DNA of 20,378 nt, taken from Candidatus Kappaea frigidicola (GTDB lineage: Bacteria > Omnitrophota > Gorgyraeia > JAGLLT01). The translations under genes and the position numbers were made by a program. The notes beneath the pieces are model-generated. The model had not been told where the DNA came from. It did no database searches and saw only the letters and a list, made by a program, of their open reading frames with translations. Below are positions 1-8,081 of this stretch, one piece after another. The DNA lies in assembly GCA_030765555.1 (NCBI GenBank), contig JAVCCI010000076.1, positions 1-20,378 of the forward strand, read 5' to 3'. Each line of letters opens with the position of its first letter. Within the stretch, counting starts at the first letter, position 1.

Positions 1-1589
1 AAATATGTGGCTTCTTTTTCAAACCAGACACTTAAACCCTCTTTTTCAACTATATCAGCCGTAGCTGAAATGATTTCATAATCTAAGAAAACATGTTTAC
101 ATTTATTACAAGAAATAACGGGCACAGGCACTCCCCAATATCTTTGGCGAGACAAACACCAATCAGGTCGGTTACCAACCATTGCAGAAATTCTTACCTT
201 ACCGAATTGAGGAATCCATTGAACATCTTCATTGATTGCATTTAATAATTTAGTTCTAAAATTATTCTTGTCAATATTCATGAACCATTGTTCAGTTGCT
301 CTAAAAATAATTGGTTTTTTGCATCTCCAGCAATGTGGATATGAATGAGTTATCTTTTCCTCCAATATAAGAGATTTATTACTTTCTAATTTTTCAATTA
401 TTGCTCTATTGGCTTTATAAATGTTTAAACCCGAAAACTCGCCAGCTGTTTCATCAAATTTTCCTTTATCATTAACGGGCATTAATATTTCAAGCTCATC
501 AAATTTGTCTTTATATTTCAAGTATGTTTGATAATCATCCTGGCCATGTCCTGGAGCCGTATGCACACAGCCAGTTCCATCTTCACCAGATACATAATCG
601 GCAGTAAGAATTATGGAATCTCTATTAAGAAAAGGATGTTTACATTTTATACCTACAAGCTCCTCTCCTCCTTCAATGGAAACAATGTCTTTATGCTCTA
701 CTATCTCTAGTTTCTTTAATAAACTTTCAGTACGGTCATTAGCAAGAATCCAGACCTCACCGCCTACTTCAATAAATTTATATTGTAATTTAGGACTAAG
801 GGCAACTGCGACATTAGAAACTAGAGTCCAGGGAGTTGTTGTCCAAACCAATATATAGAAATTGTTATCACAGTACTTTCTAAGTTTAGCGAAATTATTC
901 TTGGAAATAAGATTTGCGATGCTGTCTTTATTTAGTCTAAATTTCACATAAACTGAGGGGCTAACACGGTCTTCATACTCTACTTCAGCCTCAGCTAAAG
1001 CAGTCTCACATTCAGCACACCAATTAACAGGCTTCCTACCCTTGTAAATATAATCTTTTTTAACCAGCTCAGCAAATGACCTAACGATCCGTGCTTCGTA
1101 AATATTATTCAAGGTAAGATATGGTTTTTGCCAATCAGCAAAAACACCTAAGCGTTCAAATTCTGCTCTTTGAATGTCTACATATTTGAGGGCATACTCT
1201 TTTGCCTTTTTTCTAAAATCAACACGCGAAATTTGATCCTTTGTAATTTTAAGTTCTTTGAATAATTGATGTTCAACGGGTAAGCCATGGCAGTCCCAAC
1301 CAGGCACAAAGGGACAATTGTATCCAGCCATCATTTTATACTTCAAAACAATATCCTTTAAAACTTTATTAAGAACATGACCCATATGAATACGGCCATT
1401 GGCATAAGGCGGGCCATCATGGAGGATAAATTTAGGCTTATCTTTGCTTGCTATTTTGACATACTTATATATATCAAGGCTAGCCCAACACTTGAGAATC
1501 TCAGCTTCTCTATTAGCTAAATTTGCCCTCATCGGCATATCAGTTTTTGGCAAATTTAATGTCTGTTTATAGTCTTTAGATTTTTCCAT
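1..1589 (-). CDS. ileS: Isoleucyl-tRNA synthetase, N-terminal part (3' end beyond window)
   Basis: This enzyme charges tRNA-Ile with isoleucine in the cytoplasm and edits misactivated valine. About 529 codons are visible, open to the window edge. The class I HIGH-type motif appears as HMGH at residues 68-71, after the block HDGPPYANG. The CP1 editing domain is shown by WTTTPWT and by GTGCVHTAPGHGQDDY, and the catalytic core resumes at RPDWCLSRQRYWGVPVP. The KMSKS loop, the anticodon-binding domain and any C-terminal zinc site lie outside the window. The ATG at 1587-1589 gives a normal bacterial N-terminus and lies 9 nt after the yggT stop. This leaves no room for a T-box leader, so expression probably comes from the promoter upstream of proC. 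Identity is certain; only the C-terminus is unseen. Confidence 0.97.
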   Translation of the reverse strand, partial: MEKSKDYKQTLNLPKTDMPMRANLANREAEILKCWASLDIYKYVKIASKDKPKFILHDGPPYANGRIHMGHVLNKVLKDIVLKYKMMAGYNCPFVPGWDCHGLPVEHQLFKELKITKDQISRVDFRKKAKEYALKYVDIQRAEFERLGVFADWQKPYLTLNNIYEARIVRSFAELVKKDYIYKGRKPVNWCAECETALAEAEVEYEDRVSPSVYVKFRLNKDSIANLISKNNFAKLRKYCDNNFYILVWTTTPWTLVSNVAVALSPKLQYKFIEVGGEVWILANDRTESLLKKLEIVEHKDIVSIEGGEELVGIKCKHPFLNRDSIILTADYVSGEDGTGCVHTAPGHGQDDYQTYLKYKDKFDELEILMPVNDKGKFDETAGEFSGLNIYKANRAIIEKLESNKSLILEEKITHSYPHCWRCKKPIIFRATEQWFMNIDKNNFRTKLLNAINEDVQWIPQFGKVRISAMVGNRPDWCLSRQRYWGVPVPVISCNKCKHVFLDYEIISATADIVEKEGLSVWFEKEATY

Positions 1590-1598
1590 AATTGAAAA

Positions 1599-1883
1599 CT
1601 AAAAATTTTGAATTAATGTAAATAACCATTTCTCAATTAAAGTTAGAAGCAATATGGCTATAATTGGAGATAAATCTAAACCACTGCCACCAAAAACAAC
1701 AACTAGCCTTAGAGGCTTCAAAAGAGGTTCAGTTATCCTATTAATTATTTTATAAAAACTGCCAGCAATATATGGATTTATCCAGCTTAAAATTACCCTC
1801 ACAATTATCAACAAAGATAATCCGCTTGCTAAATATCTTAAGATTACTAATAAATAAAATAATGCAACCATACCAACTGACAT
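1599..1883 (-). CDS. yggT: YggT family membrane protein
   Basis: This is a small integral membrane protein of 94 residues, the usual length for a single-repeat YggT protein. Two hydrophobic segments (about residues 7-30 and 70-92) flank the conserved central block. That block contains ILSWINPY, TEPLLKPLR and GGSGLDLSP, which is the family signature. The molecular function of the family is not firmly established; members are often found beside proC and division genes and have been linked to envelope or septum functions. The ATG lies 1 nt after the proC stop, so translation is probably coupled. A second ATG at codon 5 is possible but has no better ribosome binding site. Confidence 0.9.
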   Translation of the reverse strand: MSVGMVALFYLLVILRYLASGLSLLIIVRVILSWINPYIAGSFYKIINRITEPLLKPLRLVVVFGGSGLDLSPIIAILLLTLIEKWLFTLIQNF

Positions 1884-1884
1884 A

Positions 1885-2697
1885 TTATTTTGATAGTTCC
1901 TTTGATCTTTTTATAGCTGCTTGTAAAGCAGCAGCAAAAATCTTCTCAACCTTATTTTTCTTAAGAACTGATAATGCGGCTTCTGTTGTCCCACCCTTTG
2001 AAGTTACTCGCTGCACAAGCCCCTTTGCATCTAAAACATTCTGCTCTAAAAATAGACTGCTGGCTAATAGAGTGTGATTAAATAGCAGCTTAGCCTTAGT
2101 CTTATCGAGACCAGCCTTATGAGCAGAGCTAATAAGAGCTTGACTTAAGTAAGCTACATAAGCAGGTCCACTCCCAGACAATGCTGTTACTATATCCATC
2201 TGCTTCTCAGATACAACTGAAACTATACCAATTAAACTAAAGAGTGCTTTAGATATATCTTTCACACTCTTACTCTCATTCTTAGAGTAAGATATTGCAG
2301 TCGCACTCTGATTAATAAAACAACCTAAATTAGGCATAGCCCTAACTATATGAGCTTGTTTAAGATACTTACGTAAAGTCTTTATACTTACTCCAGCTGC
2401 AATAGAAATTATAATATGACTACTCTTTACATCCCGCTCAATGTCTTCTAAAACTATCTTAATATCCTGGGGTTTAACTGCAATAATAAGAACATCTGCC
2501 TCTTTCATTAGATTCGCGTTCTTCAATATTGGCTTAACACCTAAACGTTTACTCAAATTTAATAAAGTATTTTTTTTAACATCACTCACCAACACTGATT
2601 TTGCACTGACAGCCTTTGAAGCCAACATACCCTTGATGATTGCCCCTGCCATATTTCCAGCACCAATGAAACCAAATCTAATCTTTTTAAGCTTCAT
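1885..2697 (-). CDS. proC: Pyrroline-5-carboxylate reductase
   Basis: It catalyses the last step of proline synthesis, NAD(P)H-dependent reduction of 1-pyrroline-5-carboxylate, in the cytoplasm. At 270 residues the length is typical. The N-terminal Rossmann fold has the nucleotide-binding stretch FGFIGAGNMAGAI (residues 8-20). IIAVKP follows at about 71-76 and VRAMPN at 118-123. The C-terminal dimerisation and active-site domain carries the family motif SGSGPAY (residues 174-180) and a late KGGTTEAAL segment. It is the first gene after ftsA, separated from it by 153 bp that contain a good promoter. It probably heads a proC-yggT-ileS unit separate from the dcw operon. The best purine-rich site, GAGGT, lies 14 nt before the ATG, which is rather far; no better in-frame start is visible. 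Confidence 0.96.
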   Translation of the reverse strand: MKLKKIRFGFIGAGNMAGAIIKGMLASKAVSAKSVLVSDVKKNTLLNLSKRLGVKPILKNANLMKEADVLIIAVKPQDIKIVLEDIERDVKSSHIIISIAAGVSIKTLRKYLKQAHIVRAMPNLGCFINQSATAISYSKNESKSVKDISKALFSLIGIVSVVSEKQMDIVTALSGSGPAYVAYLSQALISSAHKAGLDKTKAKLLFNHTLLASSLFLEQNVLDAKGLVQRVTSKGGTTEAALSVLKKNKVEKIFAAALQAAIKRSKELSK

Positions 2698-2748
2698 AAT
2701 CTTTTTCGAATACCTCTTTTGTGTTAAGTAAACAAATTTACAGAAGTT

Positions 2749-2777
2749 AGGGTATCATAAAGGTTTAGGTCTGTCAA
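2749..2777 (-). promoter_or_regulatory. Sigma-70-type promoter for proC-yggT-ileS
   Basis: On the minus strand, TTGACA (2772-2777) is followed after exactly 17 nt by TACCCT (2749-2754). A TGA just upstream of the -10 gives an extended -10 element. An overlapping TATGAT (2754-2759) is a closer -10 hexamer but sits only 12 nt from TTGACA. The predicted start is about 45 nt before the proC ATG. The position in the only sizeable gap between ftsA and ileS supports a separate transcription unit. This rests on motif match only. Confidence 0.65.
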
Positions 2778-2809
2778 TCAAAATTACCCTTAGTATAATA
2801 AGATGAATG

Positions 2810-2832
2810 CATATTGTAATAGTTTCAATATG
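2810..2832. repeat. 7-bp inverted repeat after ftsA
   Basis: CATATTG and CAATATG form perfect 7-bp arms around a 9-nt loop, beginning about 18 nt beyond the ftsA stop codon. The stem is AT-rich and no T-run follows on the minus strand, so it is not a convincing intrinsic terminator. It could be a weak mRNA 3'-end structure, an operator, or chance in AT-rich DNA. Confidence 0.35.
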
Positions 2833-2850
2833 GTTATTAACAGCTACTTA

Positions 2851-4071
2851 TTAAAAATAATCTATCATAAAATCATTAAATTTCTGAATAATTAATTTTG
2901 GAAATGACGATGCTCTACAATTAGGGATATAGGGAGGATTTATGAGGGACTTTTTGGCAACTCCCAGACAAGTAGACCAACTCGGAGAAACTAATTCATT
3001 AGCTACGCTGAATCCTCGAGGAACTCCAACCGAAATAGCTATACCATATTTAGCTTGCAGAACTTCAATAATTGAATCCATAAGAGCAAAACCACCAGTC
3101 ATAATAATTTTATAACCTTTTTCAATGTCAATATCAGCAATTTTAAGTTCTCTACTGATAGTATCGAAAATACCAAATACTCCTCTTGAAGCTGCATCAG
3201 TTATGAGATTCTTATTGATTGTTTTAAATGTGCCATCATCATTTTTTAAAACGACTTCCTGTTTTTGATCATCACGAGCCTGCTCACAGCCATATCTCAT
3301 TTTCAATTCTTCAGCATATTTAAAAGATACACCTAAAGAAGAACTAATAGACTCAGTTACATCAATACCGCCCTGGTAAAAAACCTTCAAATATTCAATT
3401 TTACTATTTTTTAAAACAGTAACTTGACTAAACAAAGAACCGATATTAATTAATACCACCCTATCTTCTATATCGCTTTGCGTTAAGACTGAGAAACTAT
3501 CAGCAACAGAATCGGCCACTACATCTTTTACGCAATACCCTGCCCGATTAACAGACTTCTTTAAGTTATTTATATGATTTGTCAGGCCACTAATAACAGA
3601 AAGTTGAACGCGAAGTTTTTTAGCATGCATACGTAAAGGGTTTATTACATCTGTGCTATCATCAACTATATATTTTGATATTAGAGTTTCAATAACCTTT
3701 CTATCTAATGCAATTCCCTGAACATGTGCTTGATTTATTACTGTTTTAAGATCGGCTGTTGTAATAATACCTCTTGGATTACTAATTAGTATAGCTGTCT
3801 CTGACTTGCCTAAAGCTAAATCTTGTCCTGTAATATTGATAGATACGGATGAGGAAATAGCATGCGTTTTATGTTGGAGTTTTTTTACAAAATTCTTAAC
3901 AACATTAGCAGTTCCTGCAATATCCATCACTAATCCATTTTTGAGACATGATTCATGAATAACATCATGCCCCAAGACAGATATTTTACCTTTTGACTCA
4001 AGCTCAGCTACAACTCCTGCAATTTTCCTATCAGAAATATCAAGAGCCGTTATTCTTAGTTTTTTTTTCAT
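2851..4071 (-). CDS. ftsA: Divergent FtsA-like cell division protein with degraded ATP-binding motifs
   Basis: FtsA is the actin-like protein that tethers FtsZ to the membrane and recruits late divisome proteins. This 406-residue protein has the right length and place (after ftsQ, with a 4-nt ATGA overlap). It shows FtsA-type blocks: ITALDIS near the N-terminus, a 1C-domain-like region at about 80-165 (VSINITGQ through LRVQLSVISG) and ADSVADSFSVLT at about 186-197. The C-terminal stretch 390-406 is hydrophobic and amphipathic, like the FtsA membrane-targeting helix. The nucleotide site is abnormal. Phosphate-1, normally D-I-G-T, reads D11-I-S-D. Phosphate-2, normally D-I-G-G-G-T-T-D, reads N209-I-G-S-L-F-S-Q. 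The adenosine loop, TGGFA (325-329), is nearly normal. ATP hydrolysis, and perhaps binding, is probably lost. No ftsZ follows. A PilM-like role is a less likely alternative. Confidence 0.85.
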   Translation of the reverse strand: MKKKLRITALDISDRKIAGVVAELESKGKISVLGHDVIHESCLKNGLVMDIAGTANVVKNFVKKLQHKTHAISSSVSINITGQDLALGKSETAILISNPRGIITTADLKTVINQAHVQGIALDRKVIETLISKYIVDDSTDVINPLRMHAKKLRVQLSVISGLTNHINNLKKSVNRAGYCVKDVVADSVADSFSVLTQSDIEDRVVLINIGSLFSQVTVLKNSKIEYLKVFYQGGIDVTESISSSLGVSFKYAEELKMRYGCEQARDDQKQEVVLKNDDGTFKTINKNLITDAASRGVFGIFDTISRELKIADIDIEKGYKIIMTGGFALMDSIIEVLQAKYGIAISVGVPRGFSVANELVSPSWSTCLGVAKKSLINPPYIPNCRASSFPKLIIQKFNDFMIDYF

Positions 4072-4892
4072 TTTTTTCTTGGAGCAACAGTTACGTTCTT
4101 AAATCTTAAATCAATATAAGAATTATCAGGAATACTATTTTCACCTAAAATAAGTAAAAGATTTTTTATTTTAGCTTCGAAAGCATCTCGACCAAGTCTA
4201 ATTTCCAATCCGTGACTAACAAACAAGACATAATTTCTACTATTACTAACATCAATAGATTCAATTTGATGTGTTCTTTCTGTAATAATTGACTTATAGA
4301 TATCAAACAATCCCAATGCAGTATTTAACTTTTCAGATATGCATATCCCATCCTTCGTATCATTAATTTCTGAACTTCTTAAACCACTAATGAGTGGAAC
4401 ATCTTTTTGCTTTGAGTCAAGTTTACAAATTATAAAACACTCGCTATCCACTAAATAGTATTCACCGCGTACTTCTGCCTGAGCAACGGGCTTCCTTCTA
4501 TCAATAACAACTATTAAAGTATTTGGTAATTTTCTTTCTATTTTTACTTGCTTTAGATCTGGATGAATCTTTTTAGTATGATTTGCTAAATCATCTATAC
4601 TGAGACTAATTGTATTTTGAGGTAATTCTATATCGCAATATCTAGCAGCCTCCTTAGTGGATAAATTCTCTCCTCTAATTTCAATATGCTCAAGAGAAAA
4701 GTAATCCCAATTAGTGATGTAGCTAAATATCTGAGAAACACCAAGAACAATCAAAAAAACTAATGTAGCGCTCAAAATAATTATTATTACACTTTTTTTA
4801 ATTACACTTTTTGACTCATCAGAAAGTTCTTTTTTCTTGCTTCTCTTCTTTTTTTTGCTTTGAGACTCTCGATTAAATAAATTAAATAGCAT
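4068..4892 (-). CDS. ftsQ: Cell division protein FtsQ/DivIB
   Basis: FtsQ is a bitopic inner-membrane scaffold that links early and late divisome proteins and regulates FtsW-FtsI. The 274-residue protein begins with a short, highly basic cytoplasmic tail (KKKKRSKKK at 13-21). One membrane segment follows at about 35-57 (IIIILSATLVFLIVLGVSQI). A POTRA domain at about 66-135 begins FSLEHIEIRGENLSTKEAA and ends with the IERKLPNTLIVVIDRRKPVA block typical of the family. The FtsQ beta domain follows (YYLVDSECFI, through to the SHGLEIRLG region). GGAG sits 6 nt before the ATG, and the gene starts 24 nt after ddl. Its stop overlaps the ftsA start as ATGA, so the two are translationally coupled. Confidence 0.92.
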   Translation of the reverse strand: MLFNLFNRESQSKKKKRSKKKELSDESKSVIKKSVIIIILSATLVFLIVLGVSQIFSYITNWDYFSLEHIEIRGENLSTKEAARYCDIELPQNTISLSIDDLANHTKKIHPDLKQVKIERKLPNTLIVVIDRRKPVAQAEVRGEYYLVDSECFIICKLDSKQKDVPLISGLRSSEINDTKDGICISEKLNTALGLFDIYKSIITERTHQIESIDVSNSRNYVLFVSHGLEIRLGRDAFEAKIKNLLLILGENSIPDNSYIDLRFKNVTVAPRKK

Positions 4893-4916
4893 AAACTTCT
4901 CCGTCTGTGTTATATA

Positions 4917-5852
4917 TTACTTCATTATACCTGAAGAATTCAATATTTTTTCACATAAATCACAAAAATCATATCCAGCTTCCAGTGCAGCTTTCGGTAA
5001 TAAACTATGTGAGGTCAAACCAGGAATAGTATTAACTTCTAGAATATATGGTTTATTATCTGTTGAAATCCTTAAATCAACTCGGCTAAAATAATCACAT
5101 CCTAAAGCATTATGCGCTTTCTTAGCCATTGCTTGTGTTTTTTTAGACAATTCATCTTCAATTTCTGCAGGCACAACATATTTTGTCAATTCATCATCAT
5201 ACTTAGCCTGAAAATCATAAAAATCACGATGTGGAACAATTTCTAAAACTGGTAATGGTTCATCGTCAAGCATTCCCACAGTTACCTCTTTTCCAGATAT
5301 ATAACTAGCAATCATAACTTGAACATCATGTTTTAACGCTTCTTTAATTGCATCGTCCAATTCATTTTTTGATCTAATAATTGATAGCCCTACACTTGAT
5401 CCTTGCGAAACAGGCTTCACTACACAGGGAAAGTTATCAAAATTAATTAACAATTTATTCTCAACATTATCAACTGCTATATAATCTGCTGTCAAGATGC
5501 CATTTTCTATAAATATCTCCTTTGATCTAACCTTGTTCATAGCATCAAGGGAAGCTTTGGGACCAGACCCAGTATAAGGAATTTTTAATTCCTCAAGAAT
5601 TCTTTGAATTCTACCATCTTCACCCGCTCCACCATGCATAGCAATAAAAACCGCTTCAGGTTTTAATTTAGAAATCTTTTCCATAATGGTATTTTTATCA
5701 ATAGAATCCAAAATACACGAAGTTACCTCGTAACCTCTTTTTTTTAGTGAGCCCAAAACAGCTTTTCCTGAAATCAGCGAAATATCTCTTTCTTCTGATT
5801 CTCCTCCCATCAAAACTGAGACATTGTTGAATTTTCTCTTAATATTTGACAT
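4917..5852 (-). CDS. ddl: D-alanine--D-alanine ligase
   Basis: This ATP-grasp enzyme makes the D-Ala-D-Ala dipeptide that MurF adds to the peptidoglycan precursor. At 311 residues it has normal length. Active-site features line up with E. coli DdlB as I recall it. GGESEERDISL (residues 16-26) carries the glutamate equivalent to E15. QGSSVG (150-155) carries the loop serine. FYDFQAKY (211-218) supplies the omega-loop K217-Y218 pair expected for D-Ala rather than D-lactate specificity. LEVNTIPGLTSHSL (271-284) holds the metal-binding Glu and Asn and the second conserved serine. It begins 2 nt after the murB stop, within the operon. Confidence 0.96.
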   Translation of the reverse strand: MSNIKRKFNNVSVLMGGESEERDISLISGKAVLGSLKKRGYEVTSCILDSIDKNTIMEKISKLKPEAVFIAMHGGAGEDGRIQRILEELKIPYTGSGPKASLDAMNKVRSKEIFIENGILTADYIAVDNVENKLLINFDNFPCVVKPVSQGSSVGLSIIRSKNELDDAIKEALKHDVQVMIASYISGKEVTVGMLDDEPLPVLEIVPHRDFYDFQAKYDDELTKYVVPAEIEDELSKKTQAMAKKAHNALGCDYFSRVDLRISTDNKPYILEVNTIPGLTSHSLLPKAALEAGYDFCDLCEKILNSSGIMK

Positions 5853-5854
5853 AA

Positions 5855-6739
5855 TTATATATAAATTATTTCTCTCTTCAAGATTATGTTATACTTCTTC
5901 TTAACTACACCTCTGATTTTTTTTATCAGAAGCTTGACTTCTTCGGCTGTAGCCTGATTATAGTTTACTATATAATTTGCATGCTTACTGGAAACCTTAG
6001 CTCCGCCAATAGAAGCCCCTTTCAAGCCCGCCATTTCAATCAACTTGGCACTTGAATATTTGCTATTATCAGGATTTTTAAAAATACATCCAGCACTTTT
6101 AGAAGCAAGAGGCTGATCTTTTCTTTTTTTAATTAAATAATATTCTTTTCTTTTCAAAACTTTGTCTTTTGAACATTTATCTAAATTAAGTGCAGCTTCG
6201 ATAATAATAGCTTTTTTTAGGCTGCTTTGCCTATAGGCAAAACTGATATCTTTTTTTTGTAATGTTTTAATACTTAGGTTTCTCTCAATAATCTTAACTT
6301 CTTTTACATAATCTGATATAGCCACTCCATTAGAAGACGCATTCATATAAATAGCTCCACCTAGACTAGCCGGTATTCCACATAAACCTTCTAGTCCAGA
6401 CAACGAGTTTTTAGCAGAAAAATTTATTATAGAATTCAATGAAACCCCGCAACCAGACACAATATTTCCTTTTATCATTTTAAGACTTTTAAAATATGTA
6501 GAGCTTAAGCGGATGAATACTTCCTTTATTCCTTTACCTCTTATAAGTAGATTGCTTCCTGAACCAATTATAAAATAACGTCTTTTTTCCCTTTTAAATA
6601 AAGATAATATTTTTAGCAACTCATCCAAATCTACAGGTTCAATCCATAGCGGCACTCGACCACCTATCTTAAAAGTAGTATGTTTACAAGATAATTCATT
6701 TTTTAGAATTTTACTTTTTAAGCCTACTGGCAAGTTCAT
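5855..6739 (-). CDS. murB: UDP-N-acetylenolpyruvoylglucosamine reductase
   Basis: MurB is a flavoenzyme that reduces UDP-GlcNAc-enolpyruvate to UDP-MurNAc with NADPH. The 294-residue protein has the FAD-binding blocks HTTFKIGG (20-27), IIGSGSNLL (57-65) and GLEGLCGIPASLGGAIYMNA (115-134), then FAYR (167-170). It is a type II MurB, since SSKHANYIVN (250-259) is present. In the motif that carries the proton donor, SAGCIFKNP (215-223), Cys218 takes the place of the catalytic serine of E. coli MurB. A cysteine here occurs in other type II enzymes, so activity is still expected. The start codon lies within the end of murC (29-nt overlap). No other ATG is available before the conserved region. Confidence 0.95.
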   Translation of the reverse strand: MNLPVGLKSKILKNELSCKHTTFKIGGRVPLWIEPVDLDELLKILSLFKREKRRYFIIGSGSNLLIRGKGIKEVFIRLSSTYFKSLKMIKGNIVSGCGVSLNSIINFSAKNSLSGLEGLCGIPASLGGAIYMNASSNGVAISDYVKEVKIIERNLSIKTLQKKDISFAYRQSSLKKAIIIEAALNLDKCSKDKVLKRKEYYLIKKRKDQPLASKSAGCIFKNPDNSKYSSAKLIEMAGLKGASIGGAKVSSKHANYIVNYNQATAEEVKLLIKKIRGVVKKKYNIILKREIIYI

Positions 6740-8081
6740 TACTTATATCTCCTATATCGCCTGCTCCCATAATGATTATCAAATCACCTTTAGAAACAAT
6801 GTGCAATATATGTTCAACGATATCTGATATTGGCAAAAAACAAACATCATTTTTTTTCTCTTTGACTGCATTATATAAAGTTTGCGAATCTACTCCATCT
6901 ATGGGTATCTCACTTGCTGAGTAGATATCAGTCACAATAAGATAATCAGCCTTATCAAAAGCTCGTGAAAACGCTTCTTTTAAATGCTTAGTTCTACTAT
7001 AACGATGAGGCTGAAAAGCAACTATAATCCTTTTGGGATTTAGGTGTCTAGCAGCTTCGATTGTTGCTCTAATTTCAGTTGGATGATGAGCGTAATCTTC
7101 AATCAAAGTTACTCCAGACGAATTACTCTTAATTTCGAATCTTCTACTTGAACCCTTGTATTGTTTCAACGCATTTGCAATTTTTTTAACTTCTATCCCT
7201 AACAATTTACAGATAATTATAGCCCCTAGAGCATTTAAAACATTATGCCTACCAGGAATGCTTAGAGTAAAGGCTCCCAGAAAAACTCCATCCTTAAGAC
7301 AGTCAAATTCTACTGAAAGCCCTCTTATTCGAAGATTGGTAGCTCTATAATTGCATGATTTATCAAATCCATAAGTAATAGCTGGATGATTGTAATTTTT
7401 TAAAATATTCTTGAGGTTATTATCATCCCCGCAAACCACCAAATAGCCTCCAGATTTTACGTTTGAAGAAAAAACTTTAAATGCTTTTAGAACACCCTCA
7501 AGATCCTTATAATAATCTAGGTGCTCCTCTTCTATGTTAGTTATGACTCCGTATAAAGGATTTAATTTTATAAAAGAACCATCACTTTCATCAGCTTCAG
7601 CAACAAATAAATCACTTTTGCCTAAAACGGCATTTCCCAAAAAAGAGGGGACTTCCGCACCTACAGCTATAGTTGGGTCAAGATCGCATTCCTTCAAAAC
7701 ATGTCCTATTAATGCTGTGGTTGTAGTTTTTCCATGAGTTCCGGCAACAGCTATACCAACACTATCATTGAATAACTCGGCCAAGAGTTCACCTCTAGAA
7801 ATTAACTTTACACCTCTACTCTTTAGAGTAATTATCTCAGGATTCTCAGGATTAATGCATGAAGTATAAACCGCTAAATCAATACACTCGGGGCATTTAT
7901 TAGAATGACCTATAGTAATTTCTATACCTTTGCGCTTGAGCCTTTCAACTAAAGGAGTTTTTTTTATATCAGAACCACATACCTTATACCCAAGCTCAAA
8001 TAGAATTTGAGCTAAAGCACTCATACCTATTCCACCTATACCAACAAAATAAATCTTCTTAACTCTATTTAGTATTTTCAT
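6711..8081 (-). CDS. murC: UDP-N-acetylmuramate--L-alanine ligase
   Basis: MurC adds L-alanine to UDP-MurNAc, the first step of stem-peptide assembly. The 456-residue protein shows the three-domain Mur ligase plan. An N-terminal UDP-binding Rossmann domain begins YFVGIGGIGMSALA (11-24). The central ATPase domain carries the MurC-type P-loop GTHGKTT (114-120), plus EADESDGSF and ITNIEEEHLDYY. The C-terminal domain includes DYAHHPTEI and FQPHRYSRT, which are typical of MurC rather than the other ligases. The start overlaps the end of murG by 17 nt, and the end overlaps murB. It is not fused to Ddl, unlike the chlamydial MurC-Ddl. Confidence 0.97.
   Translation of the reverse strand: MKILNRVKKIYFVGIGGIGMSALAQILFELGYKVCGSDIKKTPLVERLKRKGIEITIGHSNKCPECIDLAVYTSCINPENPEIITLKSRGVKLISRGELLAELFNDSVGIAVAGTHGKTTTTALIGHVLKECDLDPTIAVGAEVPSFLGNAVLGKSDLFVAEADESDGSFIKLNPLYGVITNIEEEHLDYYKDLEGVLKAFKVFSSNVKSGGYLVVCGDDNNLKNILKNYNHPAITYGFDKSCNYRATNLRIRGLSVEFDCLKDGVFLGAFTLSIPGRHNVLNALGAIIICKLLGIEVKKIANALKQYKGSSRRFEIKSNSSGVTLIEDYAHHPTEIRATIEAARHLNPKRIIVAFQPHRYSRTKHLKEAFSRAFDKADYLIVTDIYSASEIPIDGVDSQTLYNAVKEKKNDVCFLPISDIVEHILHIVSKGDLIIIMGAGDIGDISNELASRLKK

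Noticed and set aside
528..858. Two overlapping plus-strand ORFs of 60 and 81 codons
   Set aside because: They lie antisense inside the ileS editing domain, which reads cleanly on the minus strand, and they match no known domain.
1590..1598. T-box or other riboswitch in front of ileS
   Set aside because: Only 9 nt separate yggT from ileS, so no leader RNA fits, and none was seen in front of proC either.
1772..2077. Plus-strand ORF of 101 codons
   Set aside because: It is antisense to yggT and proC, both of which carry full family motifs, so it is a shadow frame.
2754..2759. TATGAT as the -10 of the proC promoter
   Set aside because: It is a better hexamer than TACCCT but only 12 nt from TTGACA, and no good -35 lies 16-18 nt upstream of it. 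The 17-nt pairing was preferred.
2810..2832. Inverted repeat after ftsA as a Rho-independent terminator
   Set aside because: The stem is short and AT-rich and has no following T-run on the minus strand.
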